Positions 18,016 through 27,504 are shown, numbered from the stretch's first letter. The stretch is 64,000 nt of DNA from Paeniglutamicibacter sulfureus (GCF_039535115.1 NZ_BAAAWO010000001.1:1674001-1738000), one strand, 5' to 3'. The notes: generated from the sequence alone by a model not told the origin. Numbers and translations are program-made.

Positions 18016-19692
18016 ATGAGCGCCCAAACACTAGAAGCACTCCCCGATGCCCAGGCCACGAACAAGAAGTCGGCCGGGCACATCATTGTCGACACCCTGG
18101 TCGCCCACGGCGTGGAACGCACCTATGTGATCCCCGGGGAAAGCTACCTTGATGTACTGGACGGACTGCACCACTCCCCCATTGAAACCGTCGTCTGCCG
18201 CCACGAAGGCGGCGCCGCATACATGGCCGAGGCCGACGGCAAGATGCACCAGCGTCCGGGCATCGCCATGGTCACCCGCGGACCCGGTGCCGCCAACGCA
18301 CATGTTGGCCTGCACACCGCCTGGCAGGACTCCACACCGATGGTGCTCTTCGTTGGCCTGATCCCCTTTGCCCACCGTGACCGCGAAGCCTTCCAGGAAT
18401 TCGACATCAAGGGCTGGTTCGACACCGGCGCCAAGCGCGTCATGGTCCTTGACCACGCAGAGCGGGCCTCGGAGATCGTCGCCGAAGCCATGTTCGCCGC
18501 CATGAGCGGTCGTCCCGGTCCAGTGGTTGTCGGGCTTCCCGAGGACATCATCCGTGAAATGGTCGAGCCCACCCTGCACCCGGTCATCCCGGTGGCCACC
18601 GGAGGCATGACGGTGACCGACTGGAAAGAACTCAAGTCGGCACTAGAGGAATCCTCCAAGCCGCTGTTCGTGCTCGGCGGCAACGACTGGACCCAGGAGG
18701 GTTCCACCGCCCTGACCGCTTGGCTGGAAGAGCACCACCTGCCGGCCGCCGTTGAATGGCGCTGCGAGGGCAACATTCCCTTCAGCTCCCCGTCCTACGT
18801 CGGGCCCATCGGCTACGGACGTCCCAAGCCCACCTATGACCTGCTCGAGGAAACCGACCTCCTGATCTTCGTCGGCACCGTCCCTGGCGACGTGATCACC
18901 GATGGCTTCCTGGTGCGCCAGGACTGGACCAAGAAGAACTTCCTGGTCACCATCGACCCGTCCCTGCGCGGCCGCTCGGGCCCGGTGTCGCACCAGATCG
19001 TGTCCAAGCCCGATGTCTTCGTCCGGGACCTGGTCATGATGGACTTCGCCGGCAAGCCGGAATGGAAGTCCTTCACCGATCGCATGCGGGCCGAGCAGGA
19101 AAATTTTGCAGCGTTGCCCGCCGCCACGCCGTCCGCAGGCCCTGCCCGCATGGACACCATGATGGCCAACCTGGTGGCGGGCTTGCCGCAGGACGCCATG
19201 ATCACCCTTGGCGCCGGCGAGCACACCAACTGGGCACACCGCTACTTCCCCACCGAGGAATACGCCTCGATGATTTCGGCACGCAACGGATCCATGGGCT
19301 ACTCGGTGCCCTCGGCCATTGCCGCATCGCTGAACTTCCCGGGCCGCCGCGTGGTCACCATTGCGGGCGACGGGGAGTTCCTGATGAACGGCCAAGAGCT
19401 GGCCACCGCCGCGCAGTACGGTGCCACCCCGCTGGTCATCGTGATGGACAACCAGGAGTACGGAACCATCCGCACGCACCAGGAACGCCACTACCCCGAA
19501 CGCATCTCGGGCACCCAGCTCAAGAACCCGGACTTCGCTCTCATGGCCCAGGCCTTTGGCGGATTCGGTGTGCGGGTCGAAAACGACAGCGACATCCCGG
19601 CTGCACTTGAGGCCGCCCTGACGGCCATCGACGAGAAGGGCCAGTTCGCACTGATCCACCTGATCGTGGAACAGCGCGTCAAGGCCTACTAA
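18016..19692 (+). CDS. Thiamine-pyrophosphate-dependent enzyme, acetolactate-synthase-like
   Basis: Protein of 558 residues with the three domains of the TPP decarboxylase/carboligase family. The N-terminal Pyr domain has HIIVDTLVAHGVERTYVIPGES with the activating Glu in VVCRHEGGAAYMA. The C-terminal PP domain has AGDGEFLMNGQELATA followed by IVMDNQEYGTI, the metal-TPP motif. AAGGAG lies 12 bases before the ATG. It could be an acetolactate-synthase relative or a 2-oxoacid decarboxylase; there is no partner subunit nearby, and context does not settle the reaction. Confidence 0.8.
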   Translation: MSAQTLEALPDAQATNKKSAGHIIVDTLVAHGVERTYVIPGESYLDVLDGLHHSPIETVVCRHEGGAAYMAEADGKMHQRPGIAMVTRGPGAANAHVGLHTAWQDSTPMVLFVGLIPFAHRDREAFQEFDIKGWFDTGAKRVMVLDHAERASEIVAEAMFAAMSGRPGPVVVGLPEDIIREMVEPTLHPVIPVATGGMTVTDWKELKSALEESSKPLFVLGGNDWTQEGSTALTAWLEEHHLPAAVEWRCEGNIPFSSPSYVGPIGYGRPKPTYDLLEETDLLIFVGTVPGDVITDGFLVRQDWTKKNFLVTIDPSLRGRSGPVSHQIVSKPDVFVRDLVMMDFAGKPEWKSFTDRMRAEQENFAALPAATPSAGPARMDTMMANLVAGLPQDAMITLGAGEHTNWAHRYFPTEEYASMISARNGSMGYSVPSAIAASLNFPGRRVVTIAGDGEFLMNGQELATAAQYGATPLVIVMDNQEYGTIRTHQERHYPERISGTQLKNPDFALMAQAFGGFGVRVENDSDIPAALEAALTAIDEKGQFALIHLIVEQRVKAY

Positions 19693-19706
19693 ACCGGCTT
19701 CGAATC

Positions 19707-19754
19707 AGCGGAGGCCCGTTTCCACCCCCCCTCGGGCGGAAACGGGCCTCCGCT
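19707..19754. terminator. Terminator after the TPP enzyme
   Basis: A 17-bp stem AGCGGAGGCCCGTTTCC / GGAAACGGGCCTCCGCT, between convergent genes. Confidence 0.85.
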
Positions 19755-19771
19755 GTCTTCGGTGGCGAGGC

Positions 19772-20587
19772 TCATGGCAAGGTGTCTTCCGGACGGGGCC
19801 CATTCAGCGCATCGAGCAGAAAAGCAGCCCAGTGCCCATAGCCGGCCACCGAGGGATGGAAGCGGTCGGCGGCAAAGAAGGCCTCCCCCAGCGGCGGATC
19901 GTCGGCGAAAGACACAAAGGCCAAGCCCAATTCGGCACATACCTGCGCCGACGCCGCGTCCAGGCGGCCGGCCCGGCGTTCAAGAAATGCGTTCAACGGC
20001 ACCGGCAGCGCCGGAAAATACCTGAAGGGCGGCACTCCCGCGACGACGATTTCCCGGTGCCTGCCCGAATCCATGAAGACCTCCAGGACCCTGCGCAGGT
20101 CCCGGCGCCAGTGTGCGGAACTTCTCCCGGCCATGGCGTCATTTGCACCGGCAACCAACACCACGACGTCCGGGTCAGGTTGCCGAACCAGCTCCAGAAG
20201 TTCGCTGACGATGCGTTCCAAGGTGGCACCGTTGGCGCCCTGGGCTTCCCAGGCCACCGGCAGACGACGCCGGTCCGAGAGCCCCACGGCCAGCTGACCG
20301 GTCAGCGCGAGTGCGTGCGTGGGGGCACCGGTCCCGGCAACGGTGGATTCCCCGATGACCAGCAGACGACAGGGTTCCCCGCCGGTTCCGTGCACGTCAA
20401 CAAAGCCGTTGTTGGGACCAATCGCCCCTTGAAGGCCAGGCAGGTTCTTGACGATGCGGTGGCCTTGGAACAACGAAGGTCCGGCCTGGACCATGTTCAG
20501 CCATCCGCGCCAAAACCAGTTGCCTCCGCCACAGGTGCTCATTCCACGGCCCGTCCACTCGCGCTGTGCATCGTCCAGCCCGTTCAT
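19772..20587 (-). CDS. SGNH/GDSL-family hydrolase
   Basis: Esterase-like protein of 271 residues. The oxyanion and nucleophile block is LLVIGESTVAGTG, the Asn block is VAGANDAM, and the catalytic Asp-His pair is in DRFHPS. No signal peptide is evident. Start 20587 was chosen because GAGG lies 7 bases upstream; ATG 20542 is possible. An IS element ends 71 bp upstream of this start, so its native promoter may have been displaced. The substrate is unknown. Confidence 0.8.
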   Translation of the reverse strand: MNGLDDAQREWTGRGMSTCGGGNWFWRGWLNMVQAGPSLFQGHRIVKNLPGLQGAIGPNNGFVDVHGTGGEPCRLLVIGESTVAGTGAPTHALALTGQLAVGLSDRRRLPVAWEAQGANGATLERIVSELLELVRQPDPDVVVLVAGANDAMAGRSSAHWRRDLRRVLEVFMDSGRHREIVVAGVPPFRYFPALPVPLNAFLERRAGRLDAASAQVCAELGLAFVSFADDPPLGEAFFAADRFHPSVAGYGHWAAFLLDALNGPRPEDTLP

Positions 20588-20658
20588 CCGTGGCCTCGCG
20601 ATACCCGGCGGTTCCCCATGCTTTAGGTTCGGCCTTCGAGGCACCACTGTCAAGGCGT

Positions 20659-22037
20659 CGCGTTGACTCACTAGTAATGCTCGCGAAATGAGGTGCGTGC
20701 CTCATTTAAGAATGCTCGCGAAACTCTGGCCACCAGGGCGGGCAGCAGGCTGTGCTGGGGAGATGAAACAGGGGATATCGATGCACACCCGGCGAGAGCT
20801 CGTCAGCGGCTTCGCCGCCGAGTATGCGAAAGGGACCAAGGGACAGAAGGGCGTGATGCTCGACTACCTGTGCGCATCGACCGGCTGGTCAAGGGCCAAC
20901 GCCCGCCGGCGTCTGGCCACGGAACTGCGTAAGCCCGCACGCGGGATTCCGAAGCCCCTGCCGCGGCGCAGGCCCCGCAAGTACGGGCCGGCGGCCCTCA
21001 AGCTCCTGGAACGAATCTGGACGCTTTCCGGAGAGCCCTGCGGGAAATACTTGGCTCCGATCATGGCCGACGAGCTCGAGCGTTTGGAACGCTTCGACGA
21101 ACTCGGGACAGTGGCGGGACTGCTGACCGACGAGGTCAGGGACGAGCTGCTATCCATGTCGGCCTCCACGATGGATCGGTATCTGAAGCCGTTGCGCGCC
21201 GCTCGATACCCCTCGGCACTGTCCTCGACCAAGCCCGGGGCGATGCTGCGTTCGGAGATCCCGGTGCGGTGGTCGGGCACGCCCATGGAGCAGGAACCGG
21301 GGTTCTTCGAGATCGACACCGTCGCCCACTGCGGACACAGCCTCAAGGGCGAGTTCCTGTATTCGATCACCCTGACAGATGTGTTCACCGGGTGGACCGT
21401 GAACACGTGTGTGAAAAACCGTGCGCACAGCCATGTCGTGGCCGGGGTCGACCTGCTGGTCCGGTCCCTGCCCTACCCGATGCGGGCCCTGGATTTCGAC
21501 AATGGCGGTGAATTCATCAACACCCAGCTCATCGAGTGGGCGCAGGAACGAAACATTGATCTGACTAGGGCGCGGGCGTATAAGCATAACGACAATGCGC
21601 ATGTCGAGCAGCGAAATCGGGATTGGGTCCGTCGCCATGCCTTCAGGTTCCGCTACGAGGGTCCGGAGGAGATGGCCCTGCTCAATGAGCTCTGGGCGCT
21701 GGTGAACCAGCGCAAGAACCACCTGCTGCCGATGGTCAAGGCCAACGGCTACGGCACCGCACGTTCGGGTCGCAGGAAGCGGACTTATGACCGGCCGCGG
21801 ACCGCGTACCAGCGCATCATGGATCTGGAGGCCATGGACCCGGAACATGCCAAGGCCCTGGCGGGCATCCACGGGGACCTGAATCCGGCGGCCATCACTC
21901 GCCGCATCAATGCCATCCAGAACCATCTCATCAACCGGGCCAAGATGCGCGCGCAGTCCGGGGATGCCCTATTTGGCGAGCAAATTAGTTGAGGCATGCG
22001 GGATTATTTCGCGAGCATATTGACATGAGGCAAGGCG
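20659..22037 (+). mobile_element. 1,379-bp insertion sequence, copy 1
   Basis: This block is repeated at 43626-45004, and every part compared, including the whole transposase, is identical. Ends are imperfect inverted repeats beginning CGCGTTGACTCA (left) and CGCCTTGCCTCA (right, complement). Each end carries two subterminal TGCTCGCGAAA-type sites exactly 35 bp apart: 20678 and 20713 on the left, 21972 and 22007 (complement, the first with one mismatch) on the right. These are probably transposase binding sites. The flanks GGCGT and GCCCT do not match, so copy 1 has no target-site duplication. It sits inside the 5' part of an IS256-type gene. Confidence 0.93.
20781..21992 (+). CDS. DDE integrase-core transposase, IS copy 1
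   Basis: Transposase of 403 residues from the chosen start, where AGGGGA lies 6 bases upstream; an in-frame ATG at 20763 would add six residues. The N-terminal third looks like DNA-binding helices (MLDYLCASTGWSRANARRRLATEL). The catalytic core of the retroviral-integrase type shows Asp in FFEIDTVAHCG, Asp in RALDFDNGGEFIN and Glu in NDNAHVEQRNRDWVRR. The exact IS family cannot be named with certainty from the sequence alone. The protein is identical to that of copy 2 and looks intact. Confidence 0.9.
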   Translation: MHTRRELVSGFAAEYAKGTKGQKGVMLDYLCASTGWSRANARRRLATELRKPARGIPKPLPRRRPRKYGPAALKLLERIWTLSGEPCGKYLAPIMADELERLERFDELGTVAGLLTDEVRDELLSMSASTMDRYLKPLRAARYPSALSSTKPGAMLRSEIPVRWSGTPMEQEPGFFEIDTVAHCGHSLKGEFLYSITLTDVFTGWTVNTCVKNRAHSHVVAGVDLLVRSLPYPMRALDFDNGGEFINTQLIEWAQERNIDLTRARAYKHNDNAHVEQRNRDWVRRHAFRFRYEGPEEMALLNELWALVNQRKNHLLPMVKANGYGTARSGRRKRTYDRPRTAYQRIMDLEAMDPEHAKALAGIHGDLNPAAITRRINAIQNHLINRAKMRAQSGDALFGEQIS

Positions 22038-23240
22038 GCCCTCGGCGACGCGTCGCCAGATCTGATGCGAGATCTCTTGCAAACCATGATCAACGCGCTC
22101 CTGTCCGCCGACGCAGACGCCGTCGTCGGTGCCGAATGGGGCAAACCCAGCCCCGACCGTGTCACGCAGCGCAACGGCTACCGGCACCGCGACCTCGACA
22201 CCCGCGTCGGCACCATCGATGTTGCGATCCCGAAGCTCCGCCAGGGCACCTATTTCCCAGAGTGGCTCATGGAACGACGCAAGCGCGCCGAGTCCGCGCT
22301 GATCACCGTTGTGGCCGACTGCTACCTCGCCGGAGTGAGCACCCGCCGGATGGACAAACTCGTCAAGACCCTCGGCATTCACTCGTTGTCGAAGTCGCAA
22401 GTCTCTCGCATGGCCGCCGAGCTCGACGAGCACGTCGAACAGTTCCGTCACCGGCCACTTGGCGACGCGGGTCCGTTCACGTTCGTCGCCGCTGACGCGC
22501 TGACGATGAAGGTCCGCGAGGGCGGCCGGGTGATCAATGCCGTCGTCCTGGTCGCCACTGGCGTCAACGCTGACGGGCGGCGGGAGGTCCTCGGGTTGCG
22601 GGTCGCGACCAGTGAGACCGGAGCGGCCTGGAACAGTTTCTTCGCTGATCTCGTCGCCCGCGGGCTGACTGGCGTTCGCCTCGTCACCAGTGACGCGCAC
22701 CAAGGGCTCGTGGAAGCGATCGCCGCGAACCTGCCCGGCGCGTCTTGGCAGCGTTGCCGCACGCACTACGCCGCGAACCTCATGTCGGTGACGCCGAAGA
22801 GCATGTGGCCGGCAGTGAAGGCGATGCTCCATTCGGTCTACGACCAGCCCGACGCCGCGGCCGTGAACGCGCAGTTCGACCGTCTCCTGGACTATGTCAA
22901 CGGAAAGCTCCCCGACGCGTATGAGCACCTCGACGCCGCCAGAGCCGACATCCTCGCCTTCACCCAGTTCCCCGAGGGGCTTTGGCAACAGATCTGGTCA
23001 AACAACCCGAACGAGAGGCTGAACCGGGAGATCCGTCGCCGCACCGACAGCGTCGGCATCTTCCCAAACCGCGACGCGATCATCCGACTCGTCGGGGCTG
23101 TTCTTGCTGAGCAGACCGACGAATGGGCCGAGGGCCGCCGCTACCTCGGACTCGACATCCTCGCTAGATCCCGGCTCTGCCTCGTCTCCGACACCGGAAC
23201 TGAGGTGATCGCCGACACCGTCCTTCAACTCAGCGCCTAA
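22038..23240 (+). pseudogene. IS256-family (Mutator-type) transposase, N-terminally truncated
   Basis: About 400 codons remain. The reading frame is open from the IS copy 1 junction (AALGDASPDLMRDLL), so only about the first 15 residues of a typical member are lost. An internal ATG at 22065 could still give 391 residues. The IS256 DDE core is visible: FVAADALTMKVREGG with the first Asp, VTSDAHQGL with the second, and the C-terminal SNNPNERLNREIRRRTDSVGIFPN with the Glu region. Truncation came from insertion of IS copy 1 or recombination there. Confidence 0.88.
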
Positions 23241-23288
23241 CCATCACAATCGAAGGACACTGCGCTACACCACTACCTGGGGCTTGAC
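22038..23288 (+). mobile_element. IS256-family element, left end lost
   Basis: The right end is recognisable by its terminal CTACACCACTACCTGGGGCT-type sequence after the transposase stop and is followed at once by the alkyltransferase-like fragment. The left terminal repeat and the first codons are missing, replaced by IS copy 1. It is therefore probably immobile. Confidence 0.82.
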
Positions 23289-23420
23289 CTCGCCCTTCCC
23301 CACTACCTTGAAGAGGGCACACCGCTCAGGTGCCAGGTATCGGAGGACGACTACCGCATCGCTCTGTCATCGGCCCGACTCAGCTACGATCATGAAATTT
23401 ACTCGGAGGTTGCCCCTTGA
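23289..23420 (+). pseudogene. C-terminal fragment of alkyltransferase-like (MGMT-type) gene
   Basis: The last 43 codons plus stop of the intact gene at 27166-27504, cut by the IS256-type element end. The fragment begins at the codon for Leu in the segment LALPHYLEEG. Its stop still overlaps the start of the next gene by 4 bp. Confidence 0.88.
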
Positions 23421-24193
23421 ACCGTAATGCCCCACGACGAGGCGCATCAAAAGGCAGCCCTCTGAGGTCGATCAAGCGACCGCAGTCAGCTGGCAAGAAG
23501 GCCGGGGCCGCCTCGAAAAAGCAGGCCGCTGCCAAGGCAACGCCCAAACCGGAACGGGTGGAGCTGCCGACGCTGCAGCTCGGCTTCGTGCGCGGCGTGG
23601 CCCCAAGCAAGTGGGCCGAGCGTTGGGCGCGAGCAGTGCGAGAACAACCGTTGGAACTCGTGCCTGTGGACCTGCACGAGGTTGAGAACGCCCGCACAGA
23701 GTTCGATGTATTGCTAGAACGAGTTGCACCCGGAGCTATTCCCGCGGGAAGCGAGGCGGCAGCGCGCACCCGGCACGCGATGCACCTCTACAACGAGACC
23801 ATCGCTCTTGTGGTTCCGGCAGATCACGAGCTCGCGAAGCTGGGAGAGATTGATCTCGAGGATCTCTCCTTATTGACGCTCCTCGCACACCCGGATCACT
23901 TCGCCGAGTGGCCCGAACCCCAGGAGTGGAAAGACCCTTCTTGGACGCCACGAAACGCCAAGGCAACACTCGAGCTCGTAGCGACTGGGCTCGGCGGCGC
24001 GCTCATGGCGCAGCCCCTGGCCAGGCACCTCTCTAACAAGCGTGTGCACGCCGTGATTCCGGTCACACACAATGGGGAAACGCTTCTGCCTGGAACTGAA
24101 ATCTGGGCAAGCTGGCGCATTGAACGGGACGGACCTGACGTGCAGCACCTCGTCGGGGTGCTTCGTGGCCGCACTGCTCGAAGCAGCAGGTAG
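23417..24193 (+). CDS. LysR-type substrate-binding domain protein without HTH, copy A
   Basis: Protein of 258 residues. A Lys/Ala/Pro-rich N-terminal 45 residues (RRGASKGSPLRSIKRPQSAGKKAGAASKKQAAAK, interrupted) precede a domain resembling the effector-binding domain of LysR regulators (LQLGFVRGVAPSKWAERWARA, IALVVPADHELAKLGEIDLEDL, TGLGGALMAQPLARHL). No helix-turn-helix is present, so it is a stand-alone sensor or binding domain. TTG start at 23417 overlaps the stop of the alkyltransferase-like frame, as in the intact copy. Identical to copy B at 26393. Confidence 0.75.
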   Translation: MNRNAPRRGASKGSPLRSIKRPQSAGKKAGAASKKQAAAKATPKPERVELPTLQLGFVRGVAPSKWAERWARAVREQPLELVPVDLHEVENARTEFDVLLERVAPGAIPAGSEAAARTRHAMHLYNETIALVVPADHELAKLGEIDLEDLSLLTLLAHPDHFAEWPEPQEWKDPSWTPRNAKATLELVATGLGGALMAQPLARHLSNKRVHAVIPVTHNGETLLPGTEIWASWRIERDGPDVQHLVGVLRGRTARSSR

Positions 24194-24421
24194 AAGCAAT
24201 CCCGCCCACTGGGCATCTCTCTTGACTCGCTGCGTTCGGGCCGACGCGCGACTCCCCACCTGCAACCCCGACCATAACTGCCGCCAAAAGCAGCAACCCG
24301 AGCTGTAACCGTAATTGCGGTGAAACGAGACTGCGCGCGCCTCCTCGTCTAGTAAGTAGCAGCCATTTGTGCGCCCGAACGCGCAACATGGACTGCCTCT
24401 TACCCACTAAAGGAGGACTCT

Positions 24422-26285
24422 TTGGAGCACCAAACCATCTCAGAGCGTCAGACAAGGTGGTCTTCGCGCCACCGGATTTATCTTCGTTTCACCGCGCTGA
24501 TCCTCGGCGCATTTCTCTTTGGAGGAGCGATCGCCACGACACCCTCGCCTTCTGATCTCACATCCCCAGCACACGCAATCGATAACCACCACGGCCCCGG
24601 CGTAAACTGGGGCAACGGGATTCATGTACACGGTGCCGGGGCGTTCGTGGTTGACGGCCGTTACGTGTATTGCGCAGAACCCTGGGTCCGATCTGGCCCC
24701 AAGGTCCCCGTCTTTGTAGGAAGCTCCACAATTCCCGGCAACAGCTCAGGCGGGGTGTCGGTCGCGACCACTGAGGGTGCGCCCCTACAACAGATCACGT
24801 TCGTGATTGCGCGCTATGGGCAGACAAACGACAACCTCCAGGCTGCTGCTGTGGCACTCGCCGTGTGGGAGATTCGAGGTGCCGACGGGCGGGGCAGCTC
24901 CGGATATGAGGCAGAACTTGCACGCGTGCGAAACTCTGTCGGCCCCGACGTAGTCGCCCTGTCGCAAAGGCTGATGGCCGAGGCCGCTTCGTGGACCTAT
25001 GCCCGGCAAAGCCACGAGGTTGGTTCGAGTTCAACCGCCATCTCTGTGTCACCAACAAGCGCGTACTCCGGTTCCGTTTCTATTCCTGTCGGCACCCTGT
25101 CTCTGCAGATCGAGAGCGGTGAGTTTTCTGATGGCACCACTTCTCGGACGTGGGAAGGAAACGGCTCCCCCGCCGGCACGTCTCTTTCGTGGCAAGGTCT
25201 GCCTCCCGCTGAGAGTTGGGACCGGTATTACCGGGTGTCGTTTTCTGGTGAGTATCTCGAAATTCCTACCACCGTGCTTTGGGGCGACGGAGGCAACTCG
25301 CAATCCTCGGTGTCGGTCGAATCCTCACGGGCACGGCCATTTGAGGCCGTTACGGTTGAACTCGACACAACTTGGGCTCCTGAAGTGTCAAGCCTCGTGA
25401 GCAGCAAGTTCGTGAGTGTCGGCGAGCAGCACAGCGACGACATCACGTTCGCTGCTACCGCCGCTGATACCGGCACGAGCGGAGAATGGCGCTGGCGACT
25501 AGCTACGGATGGATCGCACGAATGGATGCCGGTCAAAGCCAAGGTTACGGCTTACGGTCCGTACCTCAGCGATCCCGCTCTGAACCCTTCATCTGAGGCG
25601 CCGGTAGGTGCACCCGTCGCTGCACGCGGGACGTTCACAACCGATCCAGCTCGGGATCAGTCAAGCCCACAAACCTACTCATTCCTTTTTGACGATGAGA
25701 TCCTTGAACAGGGTTACTACACGTACAAGTGGGACATTGATGGCGCTGACCAAGATCCCTCGATCATCGGCGCCGATAACTGCCTAAAACCTAACGCGGA
25801 ACTAGGCTGCCGCGTGCGCAGGGATTTTGGGAGGAGAGATGCGACGATTTCGGCATACCCGAAGAATCGGCGAGGATCGTGCACCCCGAGGTGCGCACGG
25901 AAGCGCAGCCACAAGCCACAGTAGGTGACACGATTACCGATGTCGCGATTGTAGATGGCTCGGTGCCGGCAGGCTCTGAACTCACCTTTGAGGTGTTCAA
26001 GTCGCCGGTGGCGGGAGACCTCAAACACGATCAAAATGGTGAGCTCACCGACACTGCCTGGACTCAGGCCGAGGTAGACGCGCTGAACGGTGAGGCGGTG
26101 TGCACGATGGAGAATCTTGCCGGCCGCACCGAACCAATTGCCGTAACTGCCGGACCTCACAGCGGCGAGCGCTACACCTCTCCCGGAGTCCAAGTAGACA
26201 GGGCCGGCACTTATTGGTGGATCGAATCACTGCTCCATCGCGACCCAGAGTCTGGCGCGGAGACGTTGATCATTTCCGGCACTTG
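24422..26285 (+). pseudogene. Secreted surface/adhesin-like protein, frameshifted and 3'-truncated
   Basis: The start is TTG 24422 with AAAGGAGG 5 bases upstream. A signal peptide (FTALILGAFLFGGAIATT) leads into a domain like the N-terminal thioester-type region of Gram-positive surface proteins (DGRYVYCAEP, LAVWEIRG), then Ser/Thr-rich beta-type segments. At about 25828 the frame breaks in a TTTT run; one extra T would continue it into a VaFE-like repeat (ITDVAIVDGSVPAGSELTFEVF ... GTYWWIESL). The gene then stops being native at 26286, where the right repeat arm begins, so cell-wall anchor and stop are missing. Base composition is less GC-rich than the surroundings. Confidence 0.75.
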
Positions 26286-27297
26286 CGGGTTGCTGCTTTT
26301 GGCGGCAGTTATGGTCGGGGTTGCAGGTGGGGAGTCGCGCGTCGGCCCGAACGCAGCGAGTCAAGAGAGATGCCCAGTGGGCGGGATTGCTTCTACCTGC
26401 TGCTTCGAGCAGTGCGGCCACGAAGCACCCCGACGAGGTGCTGCACGTCAGGTCCGTCCCGTTCAATGCGCCAGCTTGCCCAGATTTCAGTTCCAGGCAG
26501 AAGCGTTTCCCCATTGTGTGTGACCGGAATCACGGCGTGCACACGCTTGTTAGAGAGGTGCCTGGCCAGGGGCTGCGCCATGAGCGCGCCGCCGAGCCCA
26601 GTCGCTACGAGCTCGAGTGTTGCCTTGGCGTTTCGTGGCGTCCAAGAAGGGTCTTTCCACTCCTGGGGTTCGGGCCACTCGGCGAAGTGATCCGGGTGTG
26701 CGAGGAGCGTCAATAAGGAGAGATCCTCGAGATCAATCTCTCCCAGCTTCGCGAGCTCGTGATCTGCCGGAACCACAAGAGCGATGGTCTCGTTGTAGAG
26801 GTGCATCGCGTGCCGGGTGCGCGCTGCCGCCTCGCTTCCCGCGGGAATAGCTCCGGGTGCAACTCGTTCTAGCAATACATCGAACTCTGTGCGGGCGTTC
26901 TCAACCTCGTGCAGGTCCACAGGCACGAGTTCCAACGGTTGTTCTCGCACTGCTCGCGCCCAACGCTCGGCCCACTTGCTTGGGGCCACGCCGCGCACGA
27001 AGCCGAGCTGCAGCGTCGGCAGCTCCACCCGTTCCGGTTTGGGCGTTGCCTTGGCAGCGGCCTGCTTTTTCGAGGCGGCCCCGGCCTTCTTGCCAGCTGA
27101 CTGCGGTCGCTTGATCGACCTCAGAGGGCTGCCTTTTGATGCGCCTCGTCGTGGGGCATTACGGTTCAAGGGGCAACCTCCGAGTAAATTTCATGATCGT
27201 AGCTGAGTCGGGCCGATGACAGAGCGATGCGGTAGTCGTCCTCCGATACCTGGCACCTGAGCGGTGTGCCCTCTTCAAGGTAGTGGGGAAGGGCGAG
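26286..27297 (-). repeat. Right arm of the 1,012-bp perfect inverted repeat
   Basis: The reverse complement of 23289-24300. The inner edge interrupts the surface-protein gene; at the outer edge the sequence continues without a break into the complete alkyltransferase-like gene, so this arm sits in the native order for those two genes. Confidence 0.93.
26393..27169 (-). CDS. LysR-type substrate-binding domain protein without HTH, copy B
   Basis: Identical 258-residue product to copy A. Here it follows the complete alkyltransferase-like gene, its TTG start overlapping that stop by 4 bp, so the two form a translationally coupled operon. The C-terminal effector-type domain without a DNA-binding region suggests a sensor or partner protein; no function is assigned. 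Confidence 0.75.
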   Translation of the reverse strand: MNRNAPRRGASKGSPLRSIKRPQSAGKKAGAASKKQAAAKATPKPERVELPTLQLGFVRGVAPSKWAERWARAVREQPLELVPVDLHEVENARTEFDVLLERVAPGAIPAGSEAAARTRHAMHLYNETIALVVPADHELAKLGEIDLEDLSLLTLLAHPDHFAEWPEPQEWKDPSWTPRNAKATLELVATGLGGALMAQPLARHLSNKRVHAVIPVTHNGETLLPGTEIWASWRIERDGPDVQHLVGVLRGRTARSSR

Positions 27298-27504
27298 ACG
27301 ACTGTGTCCCTGCGGTGGCAGTCCACTCGCCGGCACGACTCGCCACCAGGTGACGGCGTGGCCGTAGTAGGCGAGCACTCGACCGACTGCCCGCGGAGCG
27401 TTGGACCCAAGTGCGTGCGCAATGTCACCGTATGTCATGACGCGCCCTGGCGGGATGCGCCTGATGACGTCGAGCACTGCGTCGACGAACTCCGGGCTTG
27501 GCAT
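27166..27504 (-). CDS. Alkyltransferase-like protein (MGMT family, no catalytic Cys)
   Basis: Protein of 112 residues with the C-terminal fold of O6-alkylguanine-DNA alkyltransferase (FVDAVLDVIRRIPPGRVMTYGDIAHALG, APRAVGRVLAYYGHA). The active-site PCHR motif is replaced by TWWRVVPASG, so it cannot accept alkyl groups. Such alkyltransferase-like proteins bind O6-alkylguanine and hand lesions to nucleotide excision repair. It heads the operon with the LysR-type domain gene. A cut copy lies at 23289. Confidence 0.85.
   Translation of the reverse strand: MPSPEFVDAVLDVIRRIPPGRVMTYGDIAHALGSNAPRAVGRVLAYYGHAVTWWRVVPASGLPPQGHSRLALPHYLEEGTPLRCQVSEDDYRIALSSARLSYDHEIYSEVAP

Larger units (their letters stand above)
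23289..24300 (+). repeat. Left arm of a 1,012-bp perfect inverted repeat
   Basis: The reverse complement of 26286-27297; both arms are exactly 1,012 bp and I saw no mismatch in the parts compared, including all reading frames. The outer edge coincides with the right end of the IS256-type element. The arm holds the last 43 codons of an alkyltransferase-like gene and a complete LysR-type sensor-domain gene. Confidence 0.93.

Noticed and set aside
26286..26523. Continuation of the adhesin frame into the right repeat arm as a functional C-terminus
   Set aside because: This is antisense sequence of the LysR-type gene region, reached only through the duplication junction.
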